DNA of 64,000 nt from Nodularia sp. (in: cyanobacteria) (GTDB lineage: Bacteria > Cyanobacteriota > Cyanobacteriia > Cyanobacteriales > Nostocaceae), in NCBI GenBank assembly GCA_007692755.1, contig REBL01000116.1:1-64000 (forward strand). The letters are read 5' to 3'. The translations under genes and the position numbers were made by a program. Below the pieces are notes generated by a model. That model was not told where the DNA came from and did no database searches. It worked only from the letters and a program-made list of their open reading frames with translations. Every line of letters begins with the position of its first letter. Within the stretch, counting starts at the first letter, position 1. Shown piece after piece: positions 17,358 to 27,299 of this stretch.

Positions 17358-20300
17358 TTATAACCTTGTAATCGCAGCCATCAAAGCTTTTAACCCAACG
17401 TCAATAGGTTCATTCAAGAAATAACTCATGTGGTCGCAAGGAACTTCTTGAATATGGGGAGGAAGCCATCGCCCAGTAGGAACACTCTTAATACTATCTA
17501 CCTTTACAGCTATATCATTCGGTACATCAAAGAACAGTGATTCTACTGCTTTATTAAATAAACGTTGTTGTAGCCGTTTCAAGATACTGGACTTTTTCTG
17601 TGGTTGTTCCTCTAATGCTGCGGCAATAATAGAGGTATTACCAGCGATAATTGAATAAGGAACACCAGGGTCATCACTAACAGCCAGAGAATTGAGAAAA
17701 TCGGAAGCCGGGTTCATTTGGGCTAGAGACACCCGAATATTTTTTTCTAATGTACCAAGCAACATACCTACTACTTTTGCCGGGGGAGCAACTGTAGCAA
17801 GATTGTTGAAGGCAATAGCCAGAGTTAGGTTTACCCAATCTTCCACTACAGACCAAGGTGAACCAGCATTTGGTGTACCCAACATAATCAGATGTTGGAC
17901 AAATTTATGTCCACTTTCTCGTTCAATAAACCACCGAGATACCAAACCACCCATTGAGTGAGCAATAATGTGTAGTTCTTTACCGTGGTTTTCTCCTAAA
18001 CCTACATCTCTGAGTCGTTGTTTTAAATTTCGGGCATTCTGCTCAATAGAAGTATTCAAATTTTCATAATCAAAAGTAAGCACTAAGTCATAAAGTTCGC
18101 TAATGGAAATCTTTTGCCCATTTGGTTGCAACATAGGCTGTTTAATGGTAGATACTAAACTTTCGGTATCGCCAATAATTCCGTGAATGTAAAGGGCAAT
18201 TCTTTTAGAATTTTTTACTTGCTCGCTGACATAAGTTTTATCCTGATGATAAATAACTTTCTTTTTCGGGTTCTGTTTTATTTCCGCCACGGCTAACATG
18301 GGATACTTAAATTCCCGTCCCAAACCCTCGCTGATCACTTTTTGAAAGAATATGCGGATTGCACCTTGCAGGCTGCGTTCTCCCTCACTTACGGGGGCTG
18401 GTAATCTTTCAAGGATAATTTCTGTTTTACCGTCTTGAGTTATTTGCCCACGCCCTAGAGGTAAGAAAAATTCACCATCATAACCTATAGGAAGCAAATA
18501 TTCGTTATCTGTTAGGGTTGCATCAACTAATAGCTTTAGAGGTGCATCTGGGGTAACAACTTCATAGTCTGCAACGTCCCTCAGTTCCAGTACATTTAAT
18601 CCTGGGTCTGTACCCCGACTGGTAGTAAATTGGAAAGGTTGAGTCACTTGGGGATCTTCCCGCAGGATGGGAGGCAAAATTTTATTACCCAAGTCTCGGC
18701 TGACTTGTGGTGTAGTGGTGAGACGAACATTTGCCTTTAAGCTGGGATGGGGTTGTAATTTCACCCCTAATCCTAATTGTTGGTCTTGTTCTGGGGAAAC
18801 TGGCGTAGATTCCAAAGGACGGACTGTGGTAATTGTGATTTCTTCTGCATACCAATCGTCAAAACTGACTGTACTACTTTTAGCTTTGATTTCACGATTT
18901 TGTGTCCGAGTCATTAACCGCTCAAGACTACTTTGATTTGCAGATTCTGTACTTCTGGATACAGTTCTAGGAGCATCTAATTGATCTTGATTGAGCAATC
19001 TGGCATCAAATTCGTCATTACTGACAATCAATTTAATTATGTCTTTGTACTCAGTAATTCCCAGTTGCCAATATTCATCTGGAACTTCGAGTATTAATTC
19101 TTCTCCATCTAAAGCATAAGCTGATTCTCCAGCTTGCAACCTGATACTACCTGCTTCAAAAAATGGGACGCTAATGGAAAAACTTTCTGAAAGATTGACT
19201 AAAGCACAGTAAAGAGGCTTTTTAGTTGTATTGGTCAGTTTAAGTTTAAATTCCGGTGGTTGCCACTTACCACCCTGATACTTGTACTGCAAACGCATCT
19301 GCTGTAATTGTGATAAATCCTCGTCTTTTAAGATGAGTTCCATCTTTACGTTACCAGCTTTTATCTGAGTCGCAGCAGTATTTGCAAGTTGAGCAATTGT
19401 TTTCCAACGGGCAATATGTTCTAAGCGTTTAATTGCCTTATCTGCGTTGTTTGGGATGTAACCATCAATTTGAGCAACTAGGGGGCGTTCATCTGTCGGT
19501 TGGGCGATAACGTACTGGTTATTGTGACACAACAAGCGCAACTGGGTGTTGCCGATTTCTTGTGATTCGCAGACATAGGCTGAAGGTTTACCATTGAGTC
19601 CAGCTTTATTTAGCTGTTCACGCGCTAAATTTACACCCACTTCGTCTCCTTCAAAGGAAACACTTAAAGGTGGTAGCGGTAGACTGGTGACAACTGCTTT
19701 AAAAGTGGTATCAGTAACTAGGTTTTCTACCCCTGCGATATCTATTTGGCTCTTATTTGGCAATACTTGAGTGACTTTTGCTGTACCTACAGATTTTGAA
19801 GGGTCTTGCAAATCCTCGTTATTGGCATCAAATTTAAACAATGCTAATAAAGTAGTTTCACCATTTTTGGGTGCTTGCACTCCGTGGATAGCACCACCTT
19901 CAATTACCCAGCCAGAGGTTTTGTCATGGTTGACAATGAAGTATGGTGCAACTTCAGCTATGGCTCCATCGAGAAAGAACTTATCACCATCTTGGGGATG
20001 ATTCGCTTCCAATTGCGGAGACTGTTCTCTACTTTCACTACGGACAATGGCATTTGTACGGGCAAATAAATCCCGATATGTCAGCTTTCCGTTGGTCTTG
20101 GTGAGTGTATCCAACAAATAATAGGAGAAATAACCCCTAAACTTACCTGGGTATTCTTTAGCTGTTTCGTAGTCTCGACAAGCCGCTAGCAGCACATGAC
20201 GACCTTTGGGGATCTTCCAACCCGTGGGGTGTTTTTCGGGATCGCGATCGCGGTAATCTGTTAGTTTCTCTAAATCTTCCAGTGTAAAAATAAAGCTATC

Positions 20301-20831
20301 TAAGGGACGTTCTCGCTTGTCGGCGGGAAAGCGACGCTCTTTGGCTGCTTGCATGGGGTCTTTCGTGCTAGAACCAGAGTGGCAACAATCCATAATGATG
20401 GTTATGTGTGGTTCTTTTTCTGCAACTTCTGCAATTAGTTTCGCCAACTCCTTATCTGCTAAATCCCAACCGTTTTCGGTACGACTGTCGTAGCAGACTA
20501 AAGTTTCATCCAGATGGTCTGGTTCTATGTGCCAAAATTCCTTCGGTGCTAGTTCTTGAGAACCATGACCACTGTAGTAGAACAAAACTACATCATCTTT
20601 TTGAGCTTGACAAAGATGGTTGCGGAAGCCATGAATAATTACTTCACGGGTTGCTTGTTCGTCTTGAAGCTTAAGTAAATGTAGTTGGTATTTTTTCTGG
20701 TCAAACCGTTCCTTGAGATATTCTTCTATGGCTGTAATATCATTTACACAGCCTTGGAGGCAATGATTAGGGTGAGGATAGTTATCGATTCCTACTAGTA
20801 ACGCGTATAAGTTGTGTCGCTTCTGGTTCAT
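17358..20831 (-). CDS. Caspase-like protease fused to an alpha/beta-hydrolase (lipase/PGAP1-like) domain, 1157 aa
   Basis: The N-terminal C14 caspase-like domain (about 1-290) has His89 (FYYSGHGSQE) and Cys150 (IIMDCCHSG). A middle region of about 580 aa is unassigned; it contains beta-rich stretches (YQLGITEYKDIIKLIVS) and a low-complexity linker. The C-terminal domain (about 873-1157) is an alpha/beta-hydrolase: oxyanion region LYIHGIIGD, nucleophile elbow IIAHSMGGL (Ser959), then LGTPNAGSP, NDIAVKVDS (Asp1106) and CDHMSYF (His1134). This triad and the GTPNxGS segment are typical of PGAP1/lipase-like esterases. Protease plus lipase on one chain suggests a self-contained effector that cleaves protein and lipid. 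It follows the unknown 20-kb cluster on the same strand after a 257-base gap. Confidence 0.88.
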   Translation of the reverse strand: MNQKRHNLYALLVGIDNYPHPNHCLQGCVNDITAIEEYLKERFDQKKYQLHLLKLQDEQATREVIIHGFRNHLCQAQKDDVVLFYYSGHGSQELAPKEFWHIEPDHLDETLVCYDSRTENGWDLADKELAKLIAEVAEKEPHITIIMDCCHSGSSTKDPMQAAKERRFPADKRERPLDSFIFTLEDLEKLTDYRDRDPEKHPTGWKIPKGRHVLLAACRDYETAKEYPGKFRGYFSYYLLDTLTKTNGKLTYRDLFARTNAIVRSESREQSPQLEANHPQDGDKFFLDGAIAEVAPYFIVNHDKTSGWVIEGGAIHGVQAPKNGETTLLALFKFDANNEDLQDPSKSVGTAKVTQVLPNKSQIDIAGVENLVTDTTFKAVVTSLPLPPLSVSFEGDEVGVNLAREQLNKAGLNGKPSAYVCESQEIGNTQLRLLCHNNQYVIAQPTDERPLVAQIDGYIPNNADKAIKRLEHIARWKTIAQLANTAATQIKAGNVKMELILKDEDLSQLQQMRLQYKYQGGKWQPPEFKLKLTNTTKKPLYCALVNLSESFSISVPFFEAGSIRLQAGESAYALDGEELILEVPDEYWQLGITEYKDIIKLIVSNDEFDARLLNQDQLDAPRTVSRSTESANQSSLERLMTRTQNREIKAKSSTVSFDDWYAEEITITTVRPLESTPVSPEQDQQLGLGVKLQPHPSLKANVRLTTTPQVSRDLGNKILPPILREDPQVTQPFQFTTSRGTDPGLNVLELRDVADYEVVTPDAPLKLLVDATLTDNEYLLPIGYDGEFFLPLGRGQITQDGKTEIILERLPAPVSEGERSLQGAIRIFFQKVISEGLGREFKYPMLAVAEIKQNPKKKVIYHQDKTYVSEQVKNSKRIALYIHGIIGDTESLVSTIKQPMLQPNGQKISISELYDLVLTFDYENLNTSIEQNARNLKQRLRDVGLGENHGKELHIIAHSMGGLVSRWFIERESGHKFVQHLIMLGTPNAGSPWSVVEDWVNLTLAIAFNNLATVAPPAKVVGMLLGTLEKNIRVSLAQMNPASDFLNSLAVSDDPGVPYSIIAGNTSIIAAALEEQPQKKSSILKRLQQRLFNKAVESLFFDVPNDIAVKVDSIKSVPTGRWLPPHIQEVPCDHMSYFLNEPIDVGLKALMAAITRL

Positions 20832-20937
20832 AAATGTTTTTATACAAGTTAGTATTTTGAATACGGCTTAAACCTTTTTATTTTTGACACGGATTGGACA
20901 TACAATATGCAAATTACACACAAAATTTAAACTTTAT

Positions 20938-21033
20938 GCGTAGCTTGTTTTACCGCATGATTGAAGCGCCGTACCCTGCGGGAAGCAAGCTACGCGTAGC
21001 GTCTCCTTTAGGAGAAGAAGGGCATTTTGTGCC
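20938..21033. repeat. Dispersed palindromic repeat (CTACGCGTAGCGTCTCC type)
   Basis: The stretch contains a perfect palindrome GCTACGCGTAGC (20989-21000), a small hairpin TCTCC-TTTA-GGAGA (21002-21015) and a longer 10-bp inverted repeat, GCGTAGCTTG (20938-20947) with CAAGCTACGC (20986-20995). This GC-rich palindromic repeat is widespread in Nostocales genomes. Here it lies between the PDZ gene and the caspase-hydrolase gene, where it could act as an RNA hairpin. Confidence 0.7.
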
Positions 21034-21088
21034 ATCGCGCTTGAGGATTGGTATCAGCCTTTCCTCCAGCGCAATCACGTTAAAAAGG

Positions 21089-23242
21089 TTAAGTTACTTT
21101 GGATGCTCCCACCACGCCAAACTCCACCATTTCTGTGCCTTCACACATCTGAAAGGCAAAGCTCCCTGGAATCAGGTCGCTAGGTAGTAATTTCTGTTGA
21201 AGCTTTTCGCTTATGTGGTCGTGCAGAACGCTTATATTTACGACTCGTTCGCCTCGCAGAGTAGCTTTTACTTCGCCATCATCAATCTTTTGTCCGTCCT
21301 GTTCATTTTTAACATCTTTGACAAAACCGTCTGTTCCTTCCCTAAAGCCAAAGTAAAGGCCAATCGGCGGGAGCGAAAACTCGAGTTTTGAGAAAGTACC
21401 ATTATAAAGTCCGAGGAGAAGCCCAGGGCCAATGCGCTCAAGGCGTACCTCTGAAGTTGCCCCCTCAGCAACCACCTTAAGGTCTGGATGCTCATCAACA
21501 GCAGGACTACGCAACAGGAAACCAGTCCGGCCACGAGCAGATTCTGGATAGACTATCGAGCGATATTCCGCCTCAAGAATACGATCAACCTCTCCCCCAC
21601 GCCCGATTGCCAATGCGCCACTGAGCAAGCATTCCATCCAGGCTTCATGAATTCGGAAAATTCGTAGCGAGTTTTCCGGCAACATACGGGCATCTGGGAT
21701 GAGGTATTCAAAAGGTAAACCGTGAAGTTTGAGGCGTTCCTGGCACCATTCGGTGACGTTATTAGGCATAGGGGTTAAACCATTGCGGAAGTTGTCCCCC
21801 AGGTAAAGATGACCGTCTGTTTCCCAAGCATCTTTTCTAGCCCGTAGTTGTGCGTCATGACGACGCCAGGTGAAGTACTCCATGGCAACACTCTGGTCTT
21901 GTAGCATCAGCATTTGGCCTAACTGCCAGGCGGCAGCGAGGCTAATATCAAAGATACGATGGTCTTTCAAAAGTCGAACGAGTCCATCTGCCGATGCAGG
22001 AGCGAACAAATTGCCATCTTCGTTAACAGAATCTATTGTCTGATGGTTCGCTGCCGATGCAACTAGTGGTCCATGGTAAAGGGTATGGGCTCTATCTCCC
22101 CAACGCAGGTGGTAGGGTAACGCTACATAGCTCATCAACCGGATATCTTTGAAGGCATCACCAGTTTTTGGTTCGGGTACACAGAACAGTTCAAACGTAA
22201 AATCACTCAACAAGCGACCACTTAGGGTTGGTTTATCGGTTGTGCAGTTGAACTGCCAGCTTTTGAGACATACCAACCGGATAAGGGCTGATTCGTCCGC
22301 AACAAACTTAGATTCTTCTGTGACATCGCTAAAGCGTTTTTCCAACATAACGAGGTGGGCAATATTGCGCCGTTTTATATCGCCATCGCTGATTGTTGCC
22401 TTTAAATTGAGGTTTTCTTCGGAGCGCCGAATAGCAAAAGTGACTTCGTTGCCTGATTGGTAGTTTCTTATCGCTTTGGTGATATCGTTAAGGTTCTTCA
22501 CATCACTACTACCAATTTTGATGACAAAGTCGCCATTTTGGAGTCCAGCCTTTTCCCCTACGCTTCCATTTTGAACGCTTTTGACCAGTACGCCTTCTTT
22601 GCTTGTTTGCTTAACGTCAGGAATGATGCCGAACATTGGGGGTGCAGGCAGACGATTCGCAATGACAACCGCCCGTGGATAAACTGATTCTCCCTGATGA
22701 AGCTCCCTACCATGAGCCAACAAACATAACTCTTTGCCTGTTGGGATAATCTTCTGAAGAAGTTCTGACTTTACATCAATAACGTTAACCTTGTCGGTTA
22801 GCTTCTCACCAGGCTCTAAAGCATATTTGAAGTTGAGGTCTATTAATAAATCTGCCAGTTCAATAGCAGTAGGAGGTGTCACGTCTCCATTAGCTTCCTC
22901 ATTATCACTAAATATCAGCAACGCTAAAAATGGGATATCTTCGTTCCTGCCATCCACTAATCTTTCCCAGGGGAGAGTATGGCGGTTGAGTACGACATGG
23001 GGAAGAACGTTGTTGTAATCCCCTGCACCGTTTTCTGGGGGAAAGACGGAATGAATTTCAGATGGTGGGAGAAAGAAGCGTGGCCCAGCGACATGAAGTT
23101 TAATGGTTGTCGAGTTATAAATACTAGCATTTTTGAGAGTCTCAGGTGCATCAAGTGTTGCCGTGACTTTATACGTGCCAGCATTTAACGGAGTCTGATA
23201 ATAATCAACGAACCGAATCTGGTTTTTGGGTACTTCACTCAT
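21089..23242 (-). CDS. PDZ-domain protein of unknown function, 717 aa
   Basis: The N-terminal region (about 1-200) is beta-rich and begins with a FVDYYQTPLNAGTYKVTATL strand-type segment. A PDZ domain follows at about 203-283 (GVLVKSVQNGSVGEKAGLQNG, then the conserved GDFVIKIG). The C-terminal 430 residues are unassigned, with Trp-rich segments such as YVALPYHLRWGDRAHTLYHG and MEYFTWRRHDAQLRARKDAW. No protease domain accompanies the PDZ, so it is likely a scaffold or peptide-binding part. There is no signal peptide. Its ATG overlaps the stop of the upstream large gene (ATGA), showing translational coupling. From memory, proteins with this N-terminus occur in myxobacteria and actinobacteria with similar neighbours. 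Confidence 0.75.
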   Translation of the reverse strand: MSEVPKNQIRFVDYYQTPLNAGTYKVTATLDAPETLKNASIYNSTTIKLHVAGPRFFLPPSEIHSVFPPENGAGDYNNVLPHVVLNRHTLPWERLVDGRNEDIPFLALLIFSDNEEANGDVTPPTAIELADLLIDLNFKYALEPGEKLTDKVNVIDVKSELLQKIIPTGKELCLLAHGRELHQGESVYPRAVVIANRLPAPPMFGIIPDVKQTSKEGVLVKSVQNGSVGEKAGLQNGDFVIKIGSSDVKNLNDITKAIRNYQSGNEVTFAIRRSEENLNLKATISDGDIKRRNIAHLVMLEKRFSDVTEESKFVADESALIRLVCLKSWQFNCTTDKPTLSGRLLSDFTFELFCVPEPKTGDAFKDIRLMSYVALPYHLRWGDRAHTLYHGPLVASAANHQTIDSVNEDGNLFAPASADGLVRLLKDHRIFDISLAAAWQLGQMLMLQDQSVAMEYFTWRRHDAQLRARKDAWETDGHLYLGDNFRNGLTPMPNNVTEWCQERLKLHGLPFEYLIPDARMLPENSLRIFRIHEAWMECLLSGALAIGRGGEVDRILEAEYRSIVYPESARGRTGFLLRSPAVDEHPDLKVVAEGATSEVRLERIGPGLLLGLYNGTFSKLEFSLPPIGLYFGFREGTDGFVKDVKNEQDGQKIDDGEVKATLRGERVVNISVLHDHISEKLQQKLLPSDLIPGSFAFQMCEGTEMVEFGVVGASKVT

Positions 23243-26200
23243 GATGCTTTCTCCAGTTTTCCGATGCGGGGTAATTCTTGCAAGTCATCTAACCAACTAG
23301 GGATCAATGAAACTTCTGAAGCGAAATCGCGCTCTTCCCCAGTCAGGTCTCTCAAAAGATTTGTAGGAAAATCATTGACAATATCATTAAATATTTCTTT
23401 GACTTTGCTTTCTTCGGTACTGCCTTCCTCTGTAAAGCGAGTACGTTTAATGTTAATAGAAGGTTTGGGGCCTTGCCATGGCTGAGGATTTGCATCGAAA
23501 ATCTTTGTGTTGTAGTAGGAACTTGAGGGAGATGTGGGAGCATTTTTAGGTTTGATAGTGTAGCCAACGATCGCATCGATAACAGTGTTGCTTGTGCTGA
23601 AACTGGGCGATCGCACCACTCCTTCCCTTGGTGCTGGACCCCATAAGGCAGATGGTACTGGTTTATGAATTTCCTCTACCTGAAAATCTTGTTGATCATT
23701 TGATTCAGATTGATTGTCAGATAGATTAAGCTCTATGTTATTGACCTTGATACTGAGTACAGCTTTTTCCTCTAAAATGGTCTTACCCATCGGCCCGATC
23801 CCAATGGTCTTTCCGTCTGGTTTTGGAATCACACTCTCAATAGCTAGAGAAAATTCAGCCGGATTAACCACAAACAATGGCAAACCATCCTCACTTTTCC
23901 CAGAACGAACTAAACCATCACTAACGCCAAAGCTGATCAAGTCTGCATTATTAGCTGGTAAAAATTGCTTTCTGAATTTGTCAGCCTCAATTATTTTGGG
24001 CGGTGTCCTATCTTGATTGCCAAACTTGACATCGAACTTAAATATTTTTACATCGACGGTTGCGATACCAGCTAGGTCTGGACCCCACAGTTGCAGCCTC
24101 GCACCCACTGAGCCGCGAAGAGTTCCGAAGAAAGTTCGATAGGATGCTCCAACCTCAACATACATGGTTGCCTCATAATTAAAAGGCTCCCATGCAATCA
24201 GGAAATCGGCTTCACAATTGAACCAGGCCTGGACATTGCCCTGACTGTACCTTGCACTGAGGTTTCCCCCAGCCATCAAAGCCGATGGGGTCATGGCAAA
24301 GTAGGCATCACCTTTAATCTCAATTGGGTTACGGGTGAAGTTAAAAGCTAGCCTTGGCACCCTGGGATAGTGAGCAGGTATCGAAAACTTCGGATGATAT
24401 CCCCCCACCGTCATCACGAAGTCGCCACTGTGGAGGCCACTTGTCCAGGAGGCAAATGCAGCACCTCCGCTCAAACGGCAGGCACTATCAAGAAACCAGG
24501 AACCTTCAGTGATGCGCCCTTCAATCATCAAGAATCCTTCTTCAGGAATCCAGGTGCCTCGTAGATCGATACCTACTTGAGCAATGGGGGGCGTTGGTGA
24601 AGTGTTGCTGCCAGGGGGCAGTGCTGGAACCTGCAACCGGGAGCTGATCAGCATATCTAGCTTAAACGGCTTGCCGAATGAAGCAACTAGCAGTGCGAAG
24701 CTATTCAGGATCTGGAATGTTGTGAACCGTACCCCTATAGCTAGAGCTACCTGACCTGACTGGGGGCGAGTGTAGGGTCGCATAGCCTGTTGCACTTTGA
24801 GCAATTCGGCCAGTTCTGAATTGCCGCCAGTGTTGCGAACTGTGGGTAAGTTTGCTTTGGGTGGTGCTAGGTTCTCTCCCAGGGCCAGACGCACCAGGGG
24901 AAATTGGGATACCTGATCAATGGGGGGCAGATCAAAGTTACGGTTAACAGCAATACCAATGGCCAAGCCTGTCACGAAAAAGAAGGGTGGGCCGCCGATG
25001 GGCTTGTCCAAAAAGGCATAGGCAAAGACAGAGGGATCACCCCAGGGTGGCTCGGCATAGCTGCCCATGCCCGATACCGTAAGGGCCTTTGTCTTAATCA
25101 GGACTACACCCGAAAACTCGTCATAGTCACCGCGTGGGTCGGAAACTCGTTCGCGTAGAAATGCACCACTGACTTCGGCAGGACCCTTGATGATTAGCCC
25201 CAAACCACGCAGGGTAAAAGCAGGTTTGAAACGCCCTCCTAACAGCTCGAAGGGGTCAATCCCTGCACCGAGTCCATCCAAGATGAGTGTGACGGCACCT
25301 GCGCTTAAGGATGTGTCGAAGAGAAACCAAACTTTTTTGTCCTGATACTTCAGCCCCATACGTTTGAGGCTGAGGAACCCAATGGTTTTGCCTACCTCAA
25401 ACCATTTGGCTGAATCATCTGAAGATATGCCAGTGCTACTGGATGCAGAAGTAGAGGGTGGAGGCTGTGACTCTGATTGAGGCGGAGAGGAAGAACCAGA
25501 ACCCGCAGTTGAAGCAGATCCGGTTGTTTTGAGTGGTTGAGCTGCGGGAGGAGCCGCAGATTTAGTAGGACTTTTGAAGGGAAGGGTGAGTTGTTGTGTC
25601 TCAGATGGCACTTGTAGTAAGGCACTGAATAAGCCACTGGAGGAAAGAGCCTCTTCAGTAATCAATGATGGGGCTTTGTCCTTGAAGTACGTTTTCGCGT
25701 CTTCATCTTCTGCGATCGCTTCACTACACCAGACAAGGCTTAAATTACTAATGCCAACGTTGGTATCTTTGGGTAGTCTCTCTCCCACAAAGGGTAACTG
25801 TGAAAGGGTAACTTCCCCTTCGAGGCGAAATGCCAGGACGTAGCTGCTTGTCTTTTTCCTATTGGGTTGGTTAGGTTTATCGCTACTTTTATAGGTACCG
25901 ATCGCCATTTCCAGGGGAGTAATTTCGATTGCACCCATGAGTTGTTCTATCTCAGGGGACAAGACCCTGCCCAAAGGTGCCAGGTTAAAACTCTTTGGGT
26001 TATCAGACTGCTCTAGGTAGGCGAAAAAACCCTCTTTGTCTAACTTAATGTCAATTTCAATTGAGGGGTTGTGTGGGTCGCCAAGCCGGATCTGCAATTT
26101 CTGCTCACGCTTGCTCGCCATGAGCCATACCCGCAGCTTAGACTCGCCATAGGCTACGGAAACCTCAAGCCCAAAGGTGAATTCGGTTGATGTTGATAGT

Positions 26201-26526
26201 GTAGATTGGGGCGGAGTTTTTTCTTCGGCAGGGGTGGCTGGTAGTTTGGATCGTCTCAATTCCAGACGTTCGACTTTGACGGATTCAAGTTCAACGTTTT
26301 CAAACAGTTTGGTATCAAGTACCGTGCCGACCAATTGCTCGATCATACGGCCAACGGGTAAACCCAGGCTAATATCTGGCGGGGTGCGAAAAATTTCTGC
26401 CTGAGGGGTTGTGATACCACTCAGCCAGAGGGTTCGGTACGCACCATCAACCGCCACTGTGATTTGAACCCCGAAGTTTCCCTCAGGTCGTAACGGGTTA
26501 ATGGTCTTATCAGGTGGGAAGATCAC
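23239..26526 (-). CDS. Large DUF6603-like protein of unknown function
   Basis: About 1095 aa from a GTG at 26526, chosen because GGAG lies 9 bases upstream; a TTG at 26541 is the only earlier option. After a short beta-rich head and a Ser/Pro/Thr/Gln linker (about 325-375) comes a long stretch rich in Gly-Leu beta segments: WFLFDTSLSAGAVTLILDGL, LRGLGLIIKGPAEVSGAFL, then GPPFFFVTGLAIGIAVNR. This pattern fits DUF6603 (recalled, not searched), a beta-solenoid or barrel-like domain also known in fungi and bacteria. There is no signal peptide. It overlaps the gene before it and, by ATGA, the gene after it. The GC content is visibly higher than in flanking genes. The function is not known to me. 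Confidence 0.75.
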   Translation of the reverse strand: MIFPPDKTINPLRPEGNFGVQITVAVDGAYRTLWLSGITTPQAEIFRTPPDISLGLPVGRMIEQLVGTVLDTKLFENVELESVKVERLELRRSKLPATPAEEKTPPQSTLSTSTEFTFGLEVSVAYGESKLRVWLMASKREQKLQIRLGDPHNPSIEIDIKLDKEGFFAYLEQSDNPKSFNLAPLGRVLSPEIEQLMGAIEITPLEMAIGTYKSSDKPNQPNRKKTSSYVLAFRLEGEVTLSQLPFVGERLPKDTNVGISNLSLVWCSEAIAEDEDAKTYFKDKAPSLITEEALSSSGLFSALLQVPSETQQLTLPFKSPTKSAAPPAAQPLKTTGSASTAGSGSSSPPQSESQPPPSTSASSSTGISSDDSAKWFEVGKTIGFLSLKRMGLKYQDKKVWFLFDTSLSAGAVTLILDGLGAGIDPFELLGGRFKPAFTLRGLGLIIKGPAEVSGAFLRERVSDPRGDYDEFSGVVLIKTKALTVSGMGSYAEPPWGDPSVFAYAFLDKPIGGPPFFFVTGLAIGIAVNRNFDLPPIDQVSQFPLVRLALGENLAPPKANLPTVRNTGGNSELAELLKVQQAMRPYTRPQSGQVALAIGVRFTTFQILNSFALLVASFGKPFKLDMLISSRLQVPALPPGSNTSPTPPIAQVGIDLRGTWIPEEGFLMIEGRITEGSWFLDSACRLSGGAAFASWTSGLHSGDFVMTVGGYHPKFSIPAHYPRVPRLAFNFTRNPIEIKGDAYFAMTPSALMAGGNLSARYSQGNVQAWFNCEADFLIAWEPFNYEATMYVEVGASYRTFFGTLRGSVGARLQLWGPDLAGIATVDVKIFKFDVKFGNQDRTPPKIIEADKFRKQFLPANNADLISFGVSDGLVRSGKSEDGLPLFVVNPAEFSLAIESVIPKPDGKTIGIGPMGKTILEEKAVLSIKVNNIELNLSDNQSESNDQQDFQVEEIHKPVPSALWGPAPREGVVRSPSFSTSNTVIDAIVGYTIKPKNAPTSPSSSYYNTKIFDANPQPWQGPKPSINIKRTRFTEEGSTEESKVKEIFNDIVNDFPTNLLRDLTGEERDFASEVSLIPSWLDDLQELPRIGKLEKAS

Positions 26527-27286
26527 GTTGACTGTCTCCAAACTTTAGATGAATACGTTCGACAGAAAATGGCCCCAGTTCCGGGGCTGTACTCAGTAAA
26601 ATCGACACAGCAATAGTAAGTTTTGGCACAGATGGTAGTGATTCTGCGGCTGACTCAATTGTTGTTAGGATTTTTGTTTTTGGAAACTCAATCCATATCC
26701 CTTCCAGTTGCAAAATAGATGGTTTTTCTTTCTCTACGCTGCCAGTAGTCACTGTACCATCACCGGGAATCTTCTTAATTTGTGACTGAAGCTCAGATGC
26801 GATCGCATCTGGAAGTTTAGCGATCGCATCATCAAGTTTAGCTGTAACATCGAATGTCGCACTGTATCCCTCAAAGAGGGCCTTTTTCAGTTTTGACAAA
26901 TCCTTAAGAGAAATTGGAATCTCAGGTTCAGGGCTAACCCGTGACCAGCTAAACTGCGGCCCCGGATGTAATTTCAGCAACACGTGCTGTGTTTTTGCAT
27001 CGTCTTTGTGCTGGTTAAGCAGCTTCTCGAAATTTTCCTGATACTTAGTAATTCTTTGTTTAACTGAATGCTCGATTGTGTTGATAACTTCTTCCAAAGA
27101 TGAAAAACAGAGTAGGTTCTGCCATTGTGGCTCTGGGGCTATACCATCCAATCCCTTCTGGGTGAGTGGGGCTGGAACTGCGATCGCCTCTGGTGCAGGG
27201 GCAAAAGCAGCCCTTTGAGCGTTTGTTTGAATCGGGGTTGGCGCAGGAGTTAGGTTAGATCGCACAGCCGGTGTAGAGTCGGGCAT
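26510..27286 (-). CDS. Hypothetical protein, 258 aa, paralogue-like to the next upstream gene
   Basis: A Pro/Ala-rich head (about 1-50) is followed by a helical middle and a C-terminal beta segment. The tail, ELGPFSVERIHLKFGDSQ, matches LILGPFQLNRLYAKFGNFG in the 252-aa neighbour: both have LGPF-x3-R-x3-KFG. Each is preceded by a hydrophobic segment and an LxLxxIxxxxP element. The two proteins therefore share a C-terminal domain. The stop codon lies inside the start region of the DUF6603-like gene, so the three are co-translated. No known domain is recognised. A role as an adaptor or a capping subunit of the large proteins is only a guess. Confidence 0.65.
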   Translation of the reverse strand: MPDSTPAVRSNLTPAPTPIQTNAQRAAFAPAPEAIAVPAPLTQKGLDGIAPEPQWQNLLCFSSLEEVINTIEHSVKQRITKYQENFEKLLNQHKDDAKTQHVLLKLHPGPQFSWSRVSPEPEIPISLKDLSKLKKALFEGYSATFDVTAKLDDAIAKLPDAIASELQSQIKKIPGDGTVTTGSVEKEKPSILQLEGIWIEFPKTKILTTIESAAESLPSVPKLTIAVSILLSTAPELGPFSVERIHLKFGDSQRDLPT

Positions 27287-27299
27287 TGTTTTAAGCCTA

